From NCBI RefSeq assembly GCF_003605385.1, contig NZ_QYTV02000017.1:1-38639 (forward strand): a stretch of 38,639 nt of DNA, given 5' to 3'. This document shows positions 1 to 10,120 of the stretch, in pieces. The stretch comes from Siminovitchia acidinfaciens (GTDB lineage Bacteria > Bacillota > Bacilli > Bacillales > Bacillaceae_C). The notes under the pieces were generated by a model. That model was given only the letters and a program-made list of their open reading frames with translations. It did no database searches and had not been told where the DNA came from. A program made the translations under genes and the position numbers. Position 1 is the first letter of the stretch. The number at the start of each line of letters is the position of its first letter.

Positions 1-1316
1 CTGGAGGACAAAAAGTCTGTGCTCACGTAACCGGTGATCCCATTTACCCTCACCTTTGCCCAGCCTTTGGATTCAGATTCAACTGAAACAGCAGTGCCGC
101 TAGATAGTTTCCCTACTATTTTTCCACTGGTGGAAGCACTGCTCCGCACATTCAGCAATGAACCCGGTTTGACATCGACGTATTTTGTTGCCGGTTTAAC
201 GACTGGTTTCGGTTTTGCTGATGTTGAGCTTGCGGTTGGATTGCTGGCAGATAGATATGTAGTACTTACATAACCTGTCCTTCCATTGGCAGAAACCTTA
301 GCCCAGCCTTTGGTTTCGGATTGAACGGACACTTTCGTTCCTCGCGCTAATTTTGTAATCACACTGCCGCTTGTCGAGGCGCTGCCCCGCATATTCAACG
401 ATGCGCCTGGATTTACATCTACATACTTAACAACCGTTTGGGTTGCCGTCGATGAAGAAGATTGTTTGATGTTGGCTGCCGGTTGGCTTGATGACGGAGC
501 ACTGTCTGATAAATATTGAGTACTTACGTAGCCTGTCCTTCCATTGGCAGTTATTTTAGCCCACCCGCCTGCTTCTGACTGCACAGTCACTTGTGTACCA
601 CGAGATAACTTTGCAATCACATTGCCGCTGATTGAGCCGCTGCTTCTCATATTCAATGATGAGCCTGGATTTACATTTATGTATTTTGTGACTGTTTTTG
701 GAGCCGCCGGCGCTGCAGCTTGTTTCACATTAGCTGCCGGTCTGCTTGCCGCAATACTGGTTGCCAGGAATTGACTGCTGACATAACCTGCCCTGCCGTT
801 GACAATTACCCTCGCCCAGCCGCCCGTTTCTGATTGCACAGACACTTGTGTCCCGCGCGGTAATTTTGCGATTACGCTTCCGCTCGGTGAGCCGCTGCTT
901 CGCATATTTAATGAAGAACTAGAATTTACATTTACATATTTGGTAACAGATTTAGCTGCTGATGATGTCTGAGGCTGTTTTACATTAGCTGCCGGTTTGT
1001 TTACCGGGGCACTGGCCGATAAAAATTGACCACTCACATAGCCGGTCTTGCCGTTGACAACCACTTTTGCCCAGCCGCCTGCTTCTGATAGCACAGACAC
1101 TTTTGTCCCGCGTTGCAACTTAGCAATGACGGTGCTGCCTGTTGAGGCACTGGTTCGAAGATTAAGAACTGAACCTTGACTAACAGTGACGTATTTGGTG
1201 TCCATCTGAGCTTTTGCAGCTGGAGGATCAGCTGCCTGAACAGCTTCTTCAAAAGCTACTGTCGATAATGCTGCAAAACACAAAGTAGGAATGAAAATCT
1301 TCTTTTTCAAATTCAC
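1..1316 (-). CDS. Secreted SH3b-repeat protein (C-terminus beyond window)
   Basis: The reading frame is open from a GTG at 1314-1316 to the window edge, so only the N-terminal 438 residues are seen. A signal peptide begins with MNLKKK, continues with a short hydrophobic stretch and has an AxA-like site near VQAAD. At least five bacterial SH3 (SH3b) repeats of about 60 residues follow, each joined by a 15-25 residue linker rich in Ala, Ser, Pro and Lys. Each repeat has a KYVxV start, an LNxRSS core, a GTxVSVxSE strand, a GWAKV motif and a GYVS end. Such arrays usually bind peptidoglycan in cell-wall hydrolases. No catalytic domain is visible; one could lie in the missing C-terminal part. An in-frame TTG at 1308-1310 has better spacing from the AAAGGA ribosome site, so the first two residues are uncertain. 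Confidence 0.85.
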   Translation of the reverse strand, partial: MNLKKKIFIPTLCFAALSTVAFEEAVQAADPPAAKAQMDTKYVTVSQGSVLNLRTSASTGSTVIAKLQRGTKVSVLSEAGGWAKVVVNGKTGYVSGQFLSASAPVNKPAANVKQPQTSSAAKSVTKYVNVNSSSSLNMRSSGSPSGSVIAKLPRGTQVSVQSETGGWARVIVNGRAGYVSSQFLATSIAASRPAANVKQAAAPAAPKTVTKYINVNPGSSLNMRSSGSISGNVIAKLSRGTQVTVQSEAGGWAKITANGRTGYVSTQYLSDSAPSSSQPAANIKQSSSSTATQTVVKYVDVNPGASLNMRGSASTSGSVITKLARGTKVSVQSETKGWAKVSANGRTGYVSTTYLSASNPTASSTSAKPKPVVKPATKYVDVKPGSLLNVRSSASTSGKIVGKLSSGTAVSVESESKGWAKVRVNGITGYVSTDFLSS

Positions 1317-1376
1317 ACATCCTTTATATCGAATTTGATCTACTTTTATCGTAACATACTTCGACTGGAAAAATAT

Positions 1377-1394
1377 GAAAATACTGGTATTTTC
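1377..1394 (-). terminator. Possible weak hairpin terminator after the NAT gene
   Basis: An 8-bp inverted repeat (GAAAATAC / GTATTTTC) lies 43 bases after the NAT stop. On the minus strand it is followed by ATATTTTT. The stem is AT-rich and the loop very tight, so it may be weak. Its left arm resembles the unit of the 20-bp repeats at 2374-2573. Confidence 0.3.
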
Positions 1395-1437
1395 CCTTTT
1401 CACTTATTATTATCGGACATTTTGTAAGATATGAAGA

Positions 1438-2235
1438 CTAAAATAATTCCACACCTCTGTTTTCCAAAAAAGTAAGTGCTGGCTTGATTGATTTTTTATC
1501 AATTTGATAGACTTCATGGACAAGGTTCACCCATTTGTCCATTTCGCCGATTTGCAGTTCGCTGATGTTGCGATAGGTCATCACCTTCATCGTCCTATTT
1601 CTAAGAAAAAAACATTGATGGCCGTTAAAGCGTACTGCCGTAATTCTTCTCATTGTGATATTTTCATCCAGATCAGCGTATGATTCGTCTATATCATTCG
1701 ATATATCGAACTCTGATAGAGGCTCCCATTTAATTGTTTTTTTCACAAAAGATTTACCATTAGATCGGCGGTCTATTTCATATTCCCCGTTCCTTACTCT
1801 AGTAAAAATGATTTCCTCTCCGAAACCGTGCAGGACATGCCGTGGCTTCGCTTCCAATTCAATCGGCTTTATAATCGGCGAGCCATATCCGACATCGACA
1901 TAGAGACGTTTGCTGCCAATCTCAACCAAAATGGCCAAATGGGATGGCTGCACCCTTACAAGCGAGCATTCGAAACCTAATTCCGAAAGCAGGCGGGCAA
2001 AATTCATATTAAGTGTAAAACACGTGCCGCCCCATCCACTTTCAGTTAAATTTTTAACAAAGACGGGCAGTGTAGGGACAAAGTTAGGTCCGTTCAAATA
2101 ATAATGAAACTTGCTGAATGTTTCATAAGGTACCAGTGAAAGATGGTGCTGGATCAGCCTTTGCAAGTAATTGATGCTTGGTGTTTCCCGTTCAAGTCTC
2201 AAATGCTGCAAATATTGATGGACAGCGTGTTCCAA
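1438..2235 (-). CDS. Arylamine N-acetyltransferase
   Basis: This 265-residue protein belongs to the arylamine N-acetyltransferase family, which moves an acetyl group from acetyl-CoA to aromatic amines through a cysteine thioester. The Cys-His-Asp triad can be placed: Cys72 in WGGTC, His99 in PSHLAIL and Asp114 in YVDVGYG. The usual family motif is RGGxC, so the Trp before Gly-Gly is a variation. The start is TTG at 2233-2235, preceded by a strong AGGAGGTG site seven bases upstream. It stands alone between gatB and the SH3b gene. The in vivo substrate is unknown; detoxification or modification of a secondary metabolite are both possible. Confidence 0.88.
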   Translation of the reverse strand: MEHAVHQYLQHLRLERETPSINYLQRLIQHHLSLVPYETFSKFHYYLNGPNFVPTLPVFVKNLTESGWGGTCFTLNMNFARLLSELGFECSLVRVQPSHLAILVEIGSKRLYVDVGYGSPIIKPIELEAKPRHVLHGFGEEIIFTRVRNGEYEIDRRSNGKSFVKKTIKWEPLSEFDISNDIDESYADLDENITMRRITAVRFNGHQCFFLRNRTMKVMTYRNISELQIGEMDKWVNLVHEVYQIDKKSIKPALTFLENRGVELF

Positions 2236-2373
2236 GACCTGACACCTCCTGTTTTTAAAAATGCATGAATACGTTCTTCGATTTTTAACCCATTATACAA
2301 TAAATTAATTTCTATCCGTTACCAATAGGATTAAATTTGCTTTACTATTTGGAGGCAGTACACTGCTATATTT

Positions 2374-2573
2374 CGAAAATACTGGGCAACATTTCAGGCG
2401 TACGTGTTTTTCTCGAAAATACTATCCAGATTTCAGATACACTTTCTACTTTCTGGAAATAATGTCCGCTTTTCAGATATACTCACCACTTTACGAAAAT
2501 ACTGTCCGCTTTTCAGATTTACTTGCCACTTTACCAAGACACTATCACTTCAAAGCAACACTCTCCAACTATC
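2374..2573. repeat. 20-bp-phased tandem repeat (40-bp dimer units)
   Basis: Ten consecutive 20-base segments keep phase from 2374 to 2573. Two half-units alternate: one like CGAAAATACTGTCCGCTTTT (best copy 2494-2513) and one like CAGATWTACTNNCCACTTTA (2474-2493, 2514-2533). The centre is best conserved and the ends decay. No coding capacity is convincing. The region lies between the NAT gene and the gatB terminator. Confidence 0.7.
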
Positions 2574-2597
2574 AGGCCCATTTTCCCCCTGCAAACA

Positions 2598-2643
2598 GAA
2601 AAAAGACAGTGTAATCAGCCCCGCAGGGCTGCATTAAACTGTC
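2598..2643 (-). terminator. Intrinsic terminator of gatCAB
   Basis: On the minus strand a long stem begins 13 bases after the gatB stop. GACAGT pairs with ACTGTC and CAGCCC with GGGCTG around a TGC loop. It is followed directly by a run of six T. Confidence 0.9.
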
Positions 2644-2655
2644 CTCATAAATAAC

Positions 2656-4086
2656 TTATCTTTTTTCAATTTCCTGCGCAAGCAGTTTGTTGACAAGCGG
2701 CGGGTTAGCCTGCCCTTTTGTGGCCTTCATCACTTGGCCCACAAGGAAACCGAGTGCACGGCCCTTTCCGCTCTTAAAGTCTTCAACAGACTGTTCATTA
2801 GCATCAAGTACTTCACCAATGATTTTCAGGAGTGCTCCTTCGTCAGAGATTTGGACGAGTCCTTTTTCCTTGACGATTACTTCAGGATCTCCACCTTTTT
2901 CAATCAATTCGCTGAATACTTTTTTAGCGATTTTCGAAGAGATTGTACCATTTTCAATCAGTTTGATCAAGCCGGCCAATCCTTGTGGTGTCATCGCTAC
3001 GTCGTGAAGTTCTTTTTGCTCCGCGTTCAAATAAGCGGACACTTCACCCATGAGCCAGTTGGACGCCTGCTTCGCATCGGCTCCTTCAGCAATAACAGCT
3101 TCAAAGAAATCGGACATTTCTTTTGTAAGTGTCAATACCATTGCATCGTATTCCGGTAAGCCTAGTTCGCCGACATAACGCTGTTTCCGCGCATCCGGAA
3201 GCTCAGGGATTTCCGCACGCACCCTGTCTTTCCACTCATCGTCGATGATTAGGTTGACAAGGTCCGGTTCAGGGAAATAGCGATAATCATCAGCGGTTTC
3301 CTTAACACGCATCAGGATAGTTTTACCTGTTGCTTCGTCGTAACGGCGTGTTTCCTGTAAAATCTCCCCGCCTGAAAGAAGCACTTCCTCCTGGCGTTTT
3401 ACTTCGTATTCAAGTCCTCTTCTTACGAAGTTAAAAGAGTTCAGGTTTTTCAACTCGGTTTTTGTACCGAATTCTTCTTGTCCAACCGGGCGTAGGGAGA
3501 TGTTCGCATCGCAACGAAGGGAACCCTCTTCCATTTTACAGTCGGATACGCCTGTAAATTGGACAATGGATCTTAATTTTTCCAAGTAAGCATAAGCTTC
3601 ATCAGGTGAACGCATATCCGCTTCGGATACGATCTCGATGAGCGGAGTTCCCGCACGGTTCAAGTCAACGAGGGAATAGCCTTTTCCTGTATGTGTAAGC
3701 TTCCCTGCATCTTCCTCCATATGGACGCGGTTGATGCGAATTATTTTCTTCTCGCCGTTCACTTCGATTTCAATCCAGCCGTTCTTTCCGATTGGGTTGT
3801 CTTGCTGAGAAATTTGGTATGCCTTCGGATTATCCGGATAGAAATAGTTTTTCCTGTCAAAGTCAGTTTCGGTCGCAATTTCACAGTTCAGTGCCATGGC
3901 TGCTTTCATCGCGTATTCCACCGCACGTTTGTTCAACACAGGCAATACTCCCGGATAAGCAAGGTCGATGACTGTCACGTTGGCATTCGGTTCAGCGCCA
4001 AAATGGTTCGGTGCCGGTGAAAATATTTTAGAATCTGTTTTTAACTCTACGTGTACTTCAAGTCCAATGACCGTTTCAAAGTTCAT
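2656..4086 (-). CDS. gatB: Asp-tRNA(Asn)/Glu-tRNA(Gln) amidotransferase subunit B
   Basis: GatB is the kinase/transamidase subunit of GatCAB. The complex converts Glu-tRNA(Gln) and Asp-tRNA(Asn) to the amidated forms, activating the misacylated tRNA with ATP and using ammonia passed from GatA. The 476-residue length is typical. The N-terminus carries the family signature (IGLEVHVEL, then DRKNYFYPD near residues 82-90), with the catalytic cradle first and the helical YqeY-like tail domain at the C-terminus (QANPPLVN near the end). A good AAGGGGTG ribosome site precedes the ATG. It is the last gene of gatC-gatA-gatB, 13 bases after gatA and followed by a strong terminator. Confidence 0.97.
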   Translation of the reverse strand: MNFETVIGLEVHVELKTDSKIFSPAPNHFGAEPNANVTVIDLAYPGVLPVLNKRAVEYAMKAAMALNCEIATETDFDRKNYFYPDNPKAYQISQQDNPIGKNGWIEIEVNGEKKIIRINRVHMEEDAGKLTHTGKGYSLVDLNRAGTPLIEIVSEADMRSPDEAYAYLEKLRSIVQFTGVSDCKMEEGSLRCDANISLRPVGQEEFGTKTELKNLNSFNFVRRGLEYEVKRQEEVLLSGGEILQETRRYDEATGKTILMRVKETADDYRYFPEPDLVNLIIDDEWKDRVRAEIPELPDARKQRYVGELGLPEYDAMVLTLTKEMSDFFEAVIAEGADAKQASNWLMGEVSAYLNAEQKELHDVAMTPQGLAGLIKLIENGTISSKIAKKVFSELIEKGGDPEVIVKEKGLVQISDEGALLKIIGEVLDANEQSVEDFKSGKGRALGFLVGQVMKATKGQANPPLVNKLLAQEIEKR

Positions 4087-4099
4087 TTCTTTTCACCCC

Positions 4100-5557
4100 T
4101 TACAATTGTGGTTTTTGTTCATGATAGTTTGTTGCTTGTTCAAATGCATGAGCCATGCGGTAAATTGTCGCTTCATCAAAATAGTTTCCGATGATCTGAA
4201 GACCAAGCGGCAGTCCATTCGAATATCCGCAAGGAACAGATATTGCGGGAAGTCCGGCAAGGTTGACAGGAATTGTCAACAGGTCGCCTGCATACATTGT
4301 CATGATATCGTCAATCACTTCACCCATTTTATAAGCAGGTGTCGGTGTTGTTGGTCCGATTACAACATCATATTTTGAAAGGACGTTATCAAAGTCCTGT
4401 TTAATCAATGCACGGGCCTGCTGGGCTTTTTTATAATAAGCATCATAATATCCGGCACTCAATGCGAATGTTCCGAGCATGATGCGGCGTTTTACCTCAT
4501 CGCCGAAACCTTCTGAACGTGTCTTTTTATAAAGGTCCAACAGATTTTTCGGATTTTCAGTTCTATATCCGTAACGGACGCCGTCAAAACGGGCAAGGTT
4601 CGAAGATGCTTCCGAAGATGTTACGATATAATAAGACGCCAATCCATAACTTGAGTATGGAAGGGAAACTTCTTCCCAAGTCGCTCCGAGGCCTTCAAGA
4701 ACTTTTAACGCAGCAAGAACCGCTTCTTTGGATTCCTCGCTAACGCCTTCTCCGATATATTCTTTTGGAACAGCGATTTTCATACCCTTGATATCGCCTG
4801 TGAGGCTGTTCACATAGTTTGGAACCTCACGTTTGATTGATGTGGAATCGCGGTGGTCATGTCCGGAAATCGCTTCAAGGACAACTGCGTTATCTTCAAC
4901 CGTACGTGTAATCGGGCCGACTTGGTCAAACGAAGACGCAAATGCGACTACTCCGGAACGTGAAACTCTTCCGTACGTAGGCTTCAATCCGACTACGCCG
5001 CAAAATGCTGCAGGCTGTCTGATGGATCCGCCTGTATCTGTACCAAGGGAGAACATGATTTCTCCAGCGGCCACTGCCGCAGCCGATCCTCCTGAGGACC
5101 CACCTGGAACATGGCTCAAATTCCAAGGATTATATGTAGGGTGGTAGAATGATGTTTCTGTTGTCGATCCCATTGCAAACTCATCCATGTTTGTTTTTCC
5201 GATCGTAACTGTTCCTTTTGAATTCAGTTTCTCCATAACAGTTGCATCATAAATCGGATCGAAGTTTTCGAGCATCTTGCTCGCACAAGTTGTAAGAAGA
5301 TTTTTCGTTACGATATTATCCTTGATTCCTGCAGGAACCCCGAATAGTACTTGATCAGACGCTTCTGTACCAATCTGCTCGTCCAGTTGTTTCGCGCGCC
5401 CACGTGCATTTTCTTCGTCAACTGTAATAAAAGCTTTAACTTTATCTTCCACCTCGTTGATCCGTTTAATGGATTGATCGACAAGGTCAGAAACCGTAAC
5501 TTCTTTTTTATGTAAAAGTTCATTTACTTCGGATATCTTACGGTCTAATAATGACAT
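4100..5557 (-). CDS. gatA: Asp-tRNA(Asn)/Glu-tRNA(Gln) amidotransferase subunit A
   Basis: GatA is the glutaminase of GatCAB, an amidase-signature enzyme that releases ammonia from glutamine. The Ser-cisSer-Lys triad is complete: Lys79 in GIKDNI, Ser154 in the GGSSGGS loop and Ser178 in GTDTGGSIR. Length is 485 residues, as expected. AAGGAGG precedes the ATG. It lies between gatC and gatB with gaps of only 12 and 13 bases, so all three are co-transcribed. Its intact glutaminase site contrasts with the damaged glutaminase sites of PurF and PurQ in this window. Confidence 0.97.
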   Translation of the reverse strand: MSLLDRKISEVNELLHKKEVTVSDLVDQSIKRINEVEDKVKAFITVDEENARGRAKQLDEQIGTEASDQVLFGVPAGIKDNIVTKNLLTTCASKMLENFDPIYDATVMEKLNSKGTVTIGKTNMDEFAMGSTTETSFYHPTYNPWNLSHVPGGSSGGSAAAVAAGEIMFSLGTDTGGSIRQPAAFCGVVGLKPTYGRVSRSGVVAFASSFDQVGPITRTVEDNAVVLEAISGHDHRDSTSIKREVPNYVNSLTGDIKGMKIAVPKEYIGEGVSEESKEAVLAALKVLEGLGATWEEVSLPYSSYGLASYYIVTSSEASSNLARFDGVRYGYRTENPKNLLDLYKKTRSEGFGDEVKRRIMLGTFALSAGYYDAYYKKAQQARALIKQDFDNVLSKYDVVIGPTTPTPAYKMGEVIDDIMTMYAGDLLTIPVNLAGLPAISVPCGYSNGLPLGLQIIGNYFDEATIYRMAHAFEQATNYHEQKPQL

Positions 5558-5569
5558 GTGGTTTCCTCC

Positions 5570-5860
5570 TTATTCCAAAATCTGTGGAACTTTGATTAGT
5601 CTTTCTTCGCGTTCCGGTACGTTTTTCATTGTTTCTTCAATTGGAAGGCCTTCGACCGTCACATCATCCCGCATAACATTCTCTTGAATGAATACGTGCG
5701 ACATCGGCTTTACATTTGTTGCATCAAGCTCATCCAGCTTTTCCACCATATTGATCATGTCATCAAGCTGGCTTGTGAACAGCTCGGCTTCTTCCTCATT
5801 GATTTCCAAACGTGCTAATTCCGCAATGTGATATACTTGCTCCTTGGTAATTCTTGACAT
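5570..5860 (-). CDS. gatC: Asp-tRNA(Asn)/Glu-tRNA(Gln) amidotransferase subunit C
   Basis: GatC is a 96-residue protein that wraps GatA and GatB and stabilises the complex. It shows the family N-terminus (ITKEQVYHIAELARL), an amphipathic helix with LDELDATNV, and the KPMSHV motif. The ribosome site GGAGGTGG is strong. It is the first gene of the gatCAB operon. A 1.06-kb repeat-rich spacer separates it from camS upstream. Confidence 0.96.
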   Translation of the reverse strand: MSRITKEQVYHIAELARLEINEEEAELFTSQLDDMINMVEKLDELDATNVKPMSHVFIQENVMRDDVTVEGLPIEETMKNVPEREERLIKVPQILE

Positions 5861-5906
5861 TTATTTCCACCTCCAGTTGTATTTCGGACCAATCGCAATA
5901 CTATTG

Positions 5907-5936
5907 ATAATATCAGAAAAAGCCAGCGCCAGGCAA
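5907..5936 (-). promoter_or_regulatory. Candidate sigma-A promoter of gatCAB
   Basis: TTGCCT at 5931-5936 (-35 like) and TATTAT at 5907-5912 (-10 like) are separated by 18 bases, about 45 bases upstream of the gatC start. This is from pattern only. Confidence 0.45.
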
Positions 5937-6214
5937 GAGGGAGCGAAGCTTAGGCCTCTTATGATGGGCTGTTTTTTTCTGGAAAAAGGTTGCCTTTTGA
6001 GTATCGGAGAAAGTAACACGGTAATTTCAATCCGCGAACTATTGTTTATGATGTAAATAACTCGGGCGTACTCTTCATAAACTGAACAACAGATGATTGT
6101 TCTCAACTTGAGCATGTATTTGGCGCTTTATATGACAATTAATGGTTTTTTCACGTACTCAACCACGTTTTTAGGCATCTTTCTGCACAAGTAGTGACCG
6201 TTTTTCTGACTTGC

Positions 6215-6586
6215 TAGTCCCGCAAATACGGTAATGAAATCCGTGGGATTCCTTCCCGAAGATACGCTTGTCCCGAGAATACGGTAACGAATCTGTGGGA
6301 TTCCTTCCCGAAGATTCGCTTGTCCGGCGAATACGGTAACGAATCCGTGGGATTCCTTCCCGAAGATTTGCTTGTCCCGAGAATACGGTAACGAATCTGT
6401 GGGATTCCTTCCCGAAGATACGCTTGTTCCGAAAATACGGTAACGAATCTGTGGGATTCCTTCCCGAAGATTTGCTTGTCCCGCGAATACGGTAACGAAT
6501 CTGTGGGATTCCTTCCCGAAGATTCGCTTGTCCCGCGAATACGGTATCGAATCTGTGGGATTCCTTCCCGAAGATTTGCTTATACG
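6215..6586. repeat. Seven-copy 52-bp tandem repeat array
   Basis: Units begin with AATACGGTAACGAATC at 6225, 6278, 6330, 6382, 6434, 6486 and 6538, giving periods of 53 and then 52 bases. Each contains GTGGGATTCCTTCCCGAAG. Within a unit CGAATC can pair with GATTCG, and GGGA with TCCC inside it, so each copy can fold as a nested hairpin. Copies differ at a few positions (GATTCG, GATTTG, GATACG in the right arm). There are no unique spacers. It lies between gatC and camS, in a spacer of 1058 bases with no convincing gene. Confidence 0.92.
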
Positions 6587-6611
6587 CGTTTTTTACATCT
6601 ATACGCCCGAT

Positions 6612-6635
6612 TAGTGATCTTTTTTTTGACCACTA
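6612..6635. repeat. TAGTGA hairpin with T8 loop
   Basis: TAGTGATC and GACCACTA flank a loop of eight T. The stem resembles the TTAGTGACC / GGTCACTAA hairpin in the array at 38259-38465, so it may be a stray member of that family. Confidence 0.4.
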
Positions 6636-6918
6636 CGCTTTTCTAGTGTCCATCTGCAGCGCCTATTCCCTCGAGGTCACAAGCCACTTCCCTGTGGCGG
6701 CTGAAGAGCTGCCTCCTCGGGAATCGTCTTGTGCTTGTCGGGGCTGATCAAGGCGCCTCCGCTTTTCTACTGTCCAGCTACAGCGCCTATCGACTAGCAG
6801 ACTTCGCGCCTCCTCCTACCATAAGTCAACATCGGCTCGCCTTTGGCTTCGCCGTGTTTCCTTTATCTCGTCAAAGGCACTCCAGTCTGTACGTCGATGA
6901 ACAGGCGCTTCCGCATTT
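6636..6918. repeat. Two tandem copies of a dispersed Bacillaceae-type intergenic element
   Basis: Copy 1 (6636-6759) and copy 2 (6760-6918) both start CGCTTTTCTAnTGTCC, have CAGCGCCTAT about 20 bases in, and end in a GGCGCnTCCGC motif. Copy 1 also carries CCCTCGAGGTC. Related copies lie at 18066-18258 (CGCTTTTCTTTGTCTAGCTTCAGC) and, as an inverted fragment, at 20905-20940, which shares an exact 19-bp block with 6852-6870. The sequence between gatC and camS is made up of such repeats and the 52-bp array; I see no gene in it. Confidence 0.75.
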
Positions 6919-8073
6919 CTAGTAAATATGCACAAACGGCTCCTCTTCCCCAGCCTTTCTGACTATGAGCGCTTCAGCTCCGCTCACTGAATTGATTTCC
7001 ACTTCAACATTGATATAGTCCGGGAAGTGATCGATGATCAGTGATGTAGCCCACTGTGCGAAACCGATGATCTCAGCCTCACCAAACATTTGGACTGGAA
7101 TTTCAATTTTCATGTCAACGAGCTGGTCGTCTTTATAAAATCCGCGTCCAATGACACCATTGTAATTCGGGAAATACTGTTCGATATCATCTTTGAATCT
7201 CATATAAAAAGTTAAATCATCCCGATGGTCTTTTTCTGCTTCCTCCGATGGGAAAAGGACATACTTTTCGTTGACTTTCTTCCAATCCCCTATAGAACTG
7301 CCTTTGTCTGAAACGGCATATGTGAAAAAGGTTCCTGGAACTACATCATTTTTTCCTTTTTGTTCAAACAGTGCAATGACGATCGGGACATTATCCAGCC
7401 CCTTCATGCCACGCATCCGTTTCAACACTTCTTCAGCCATTTTCTTTCCTTCGGCTTCCAGTTTGTCATGCGGAATTTTTTGTTCAAACGTTGCCCCATA
7501 TTTCTCTTTTTGATAATAATGGACAGAGTTGAGGGCAAGTCCAACAACTACGCCGCTCAATTTTACCGATTTATCATTTTTCGTTAAATAGTTATGCTCC
7601 AATACATGGGCAAGGTATATCGGATTTTTTTCGTTTTGTTCCTCAATGGATCCTTTTTCATCATTTAGTGGGTTCAATCCCACATTCTGTTCTTCTGTGA
7701 GGCCTCTTTCCTTCAGCTGCCCTTTTGTAAATTTCCTGTTCAGCCACAGGCCTGCCGTTTCTTTATCAATGTGCTGCCCTTCCTGGAACACATATTTATC
7801 CGGTGAAAATTGTCCCATTGCCACACGCATCAATCCCGTTTCAAACTCATTGATATCATATCTCGAGTTAAGGTTTGAAACGACCATTCCTCTTGCTTTA
7901 CTAGGTACGAAAGGAATGAGAGAGCGATAGGTATCGGGAAGCTGGTAATTTGGGATGATGGATGTTCCTTTTTGATCATCCTTTTTCTGGACAACTTCTT
8001 TTTCATCTTTAAACCCGGGTGCGCATCCTGTTACTAATACTGCTGCCATCAGCAGAGAAAACCACTTTTTCAT
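6919..8073 (-). CDS. camS: CamS-family lipoprotein (YerH-like)
   Basis: This 384-residue lipoprotein belongs to the CamS sex-pheromone precursor family, named for the enterococcal and staphylococcal proteins whose signal peptides give rise to pheromone peptides. The signal peptide is short (MKKWFSLLMA) with lipobox VTGC, so Cys17 would be lipidated and the mature protein anchored to the outer membrane leaflet. The rest is soluble. It starts 16 bases after ligA, the same order as ligA-yerH in B. subtilis. Its cellular role in Bacillus is not established. Confidence 0.9.
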   Translation of the reverse strand: MKKWFSLLMAAVLVTGCAPGFKDEKEVVQKKDDQKGTSIIPNYQLPDTYRSLIPFVPSKARGMVVSNLNSRYDINEFETGLMRVAMGQFSPDKYVFQEGQHIDKETAGLWLNRKFTKGQLKERGLTEEQNVGLNPLNDEKGSIEEQNEKNPIYLAHVLEHNYLTKNDKSVKLSGVVVGLALNSVHYYQKEKYGATFEQKIPHDKLEAEGKKMAEEVLKRMRGMKGLDNVPIVIALFEQKGKNDVVPGTFFTYAVSDKGSSIGDWKKVNEKYVLFPSEEAEKDHRDDLTFYMRFKDDIEQYFPNYNGVIGRGFYKDDQLVDMKIEIPVQMFGEAEIIGFAQWATSLIIDHFPDYINVEVEINSVSGAEALIVRKAGEEEPFVHIY

Positions 8074-8089
8074 TCCTCTTCTTCCACCT

Positions 8090-10111
<2,022 letters not shown>

Positions 10112-10120
10112 TCAACCATA

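Noticed and set aside
5921-5980. Hairpin followed by T7 on the plus strand upstream of gatC
   Set aside because: There is no plus-strand gene for it to terminate and no T-box specifier pattern on the minus strand. It may be part of an intergenic repeat.
6215-6586. CRISPR array
   Set aside because: The units follow each other with no unique spacers, and no cas genes are present. The same holds for the arrays at 28873 and 38259.
6731-6922. 63-residue plus-strand frame
   Set aside because: It runs through the dispersed intergenic element, has no ribosome site, and resembles no protein I know.
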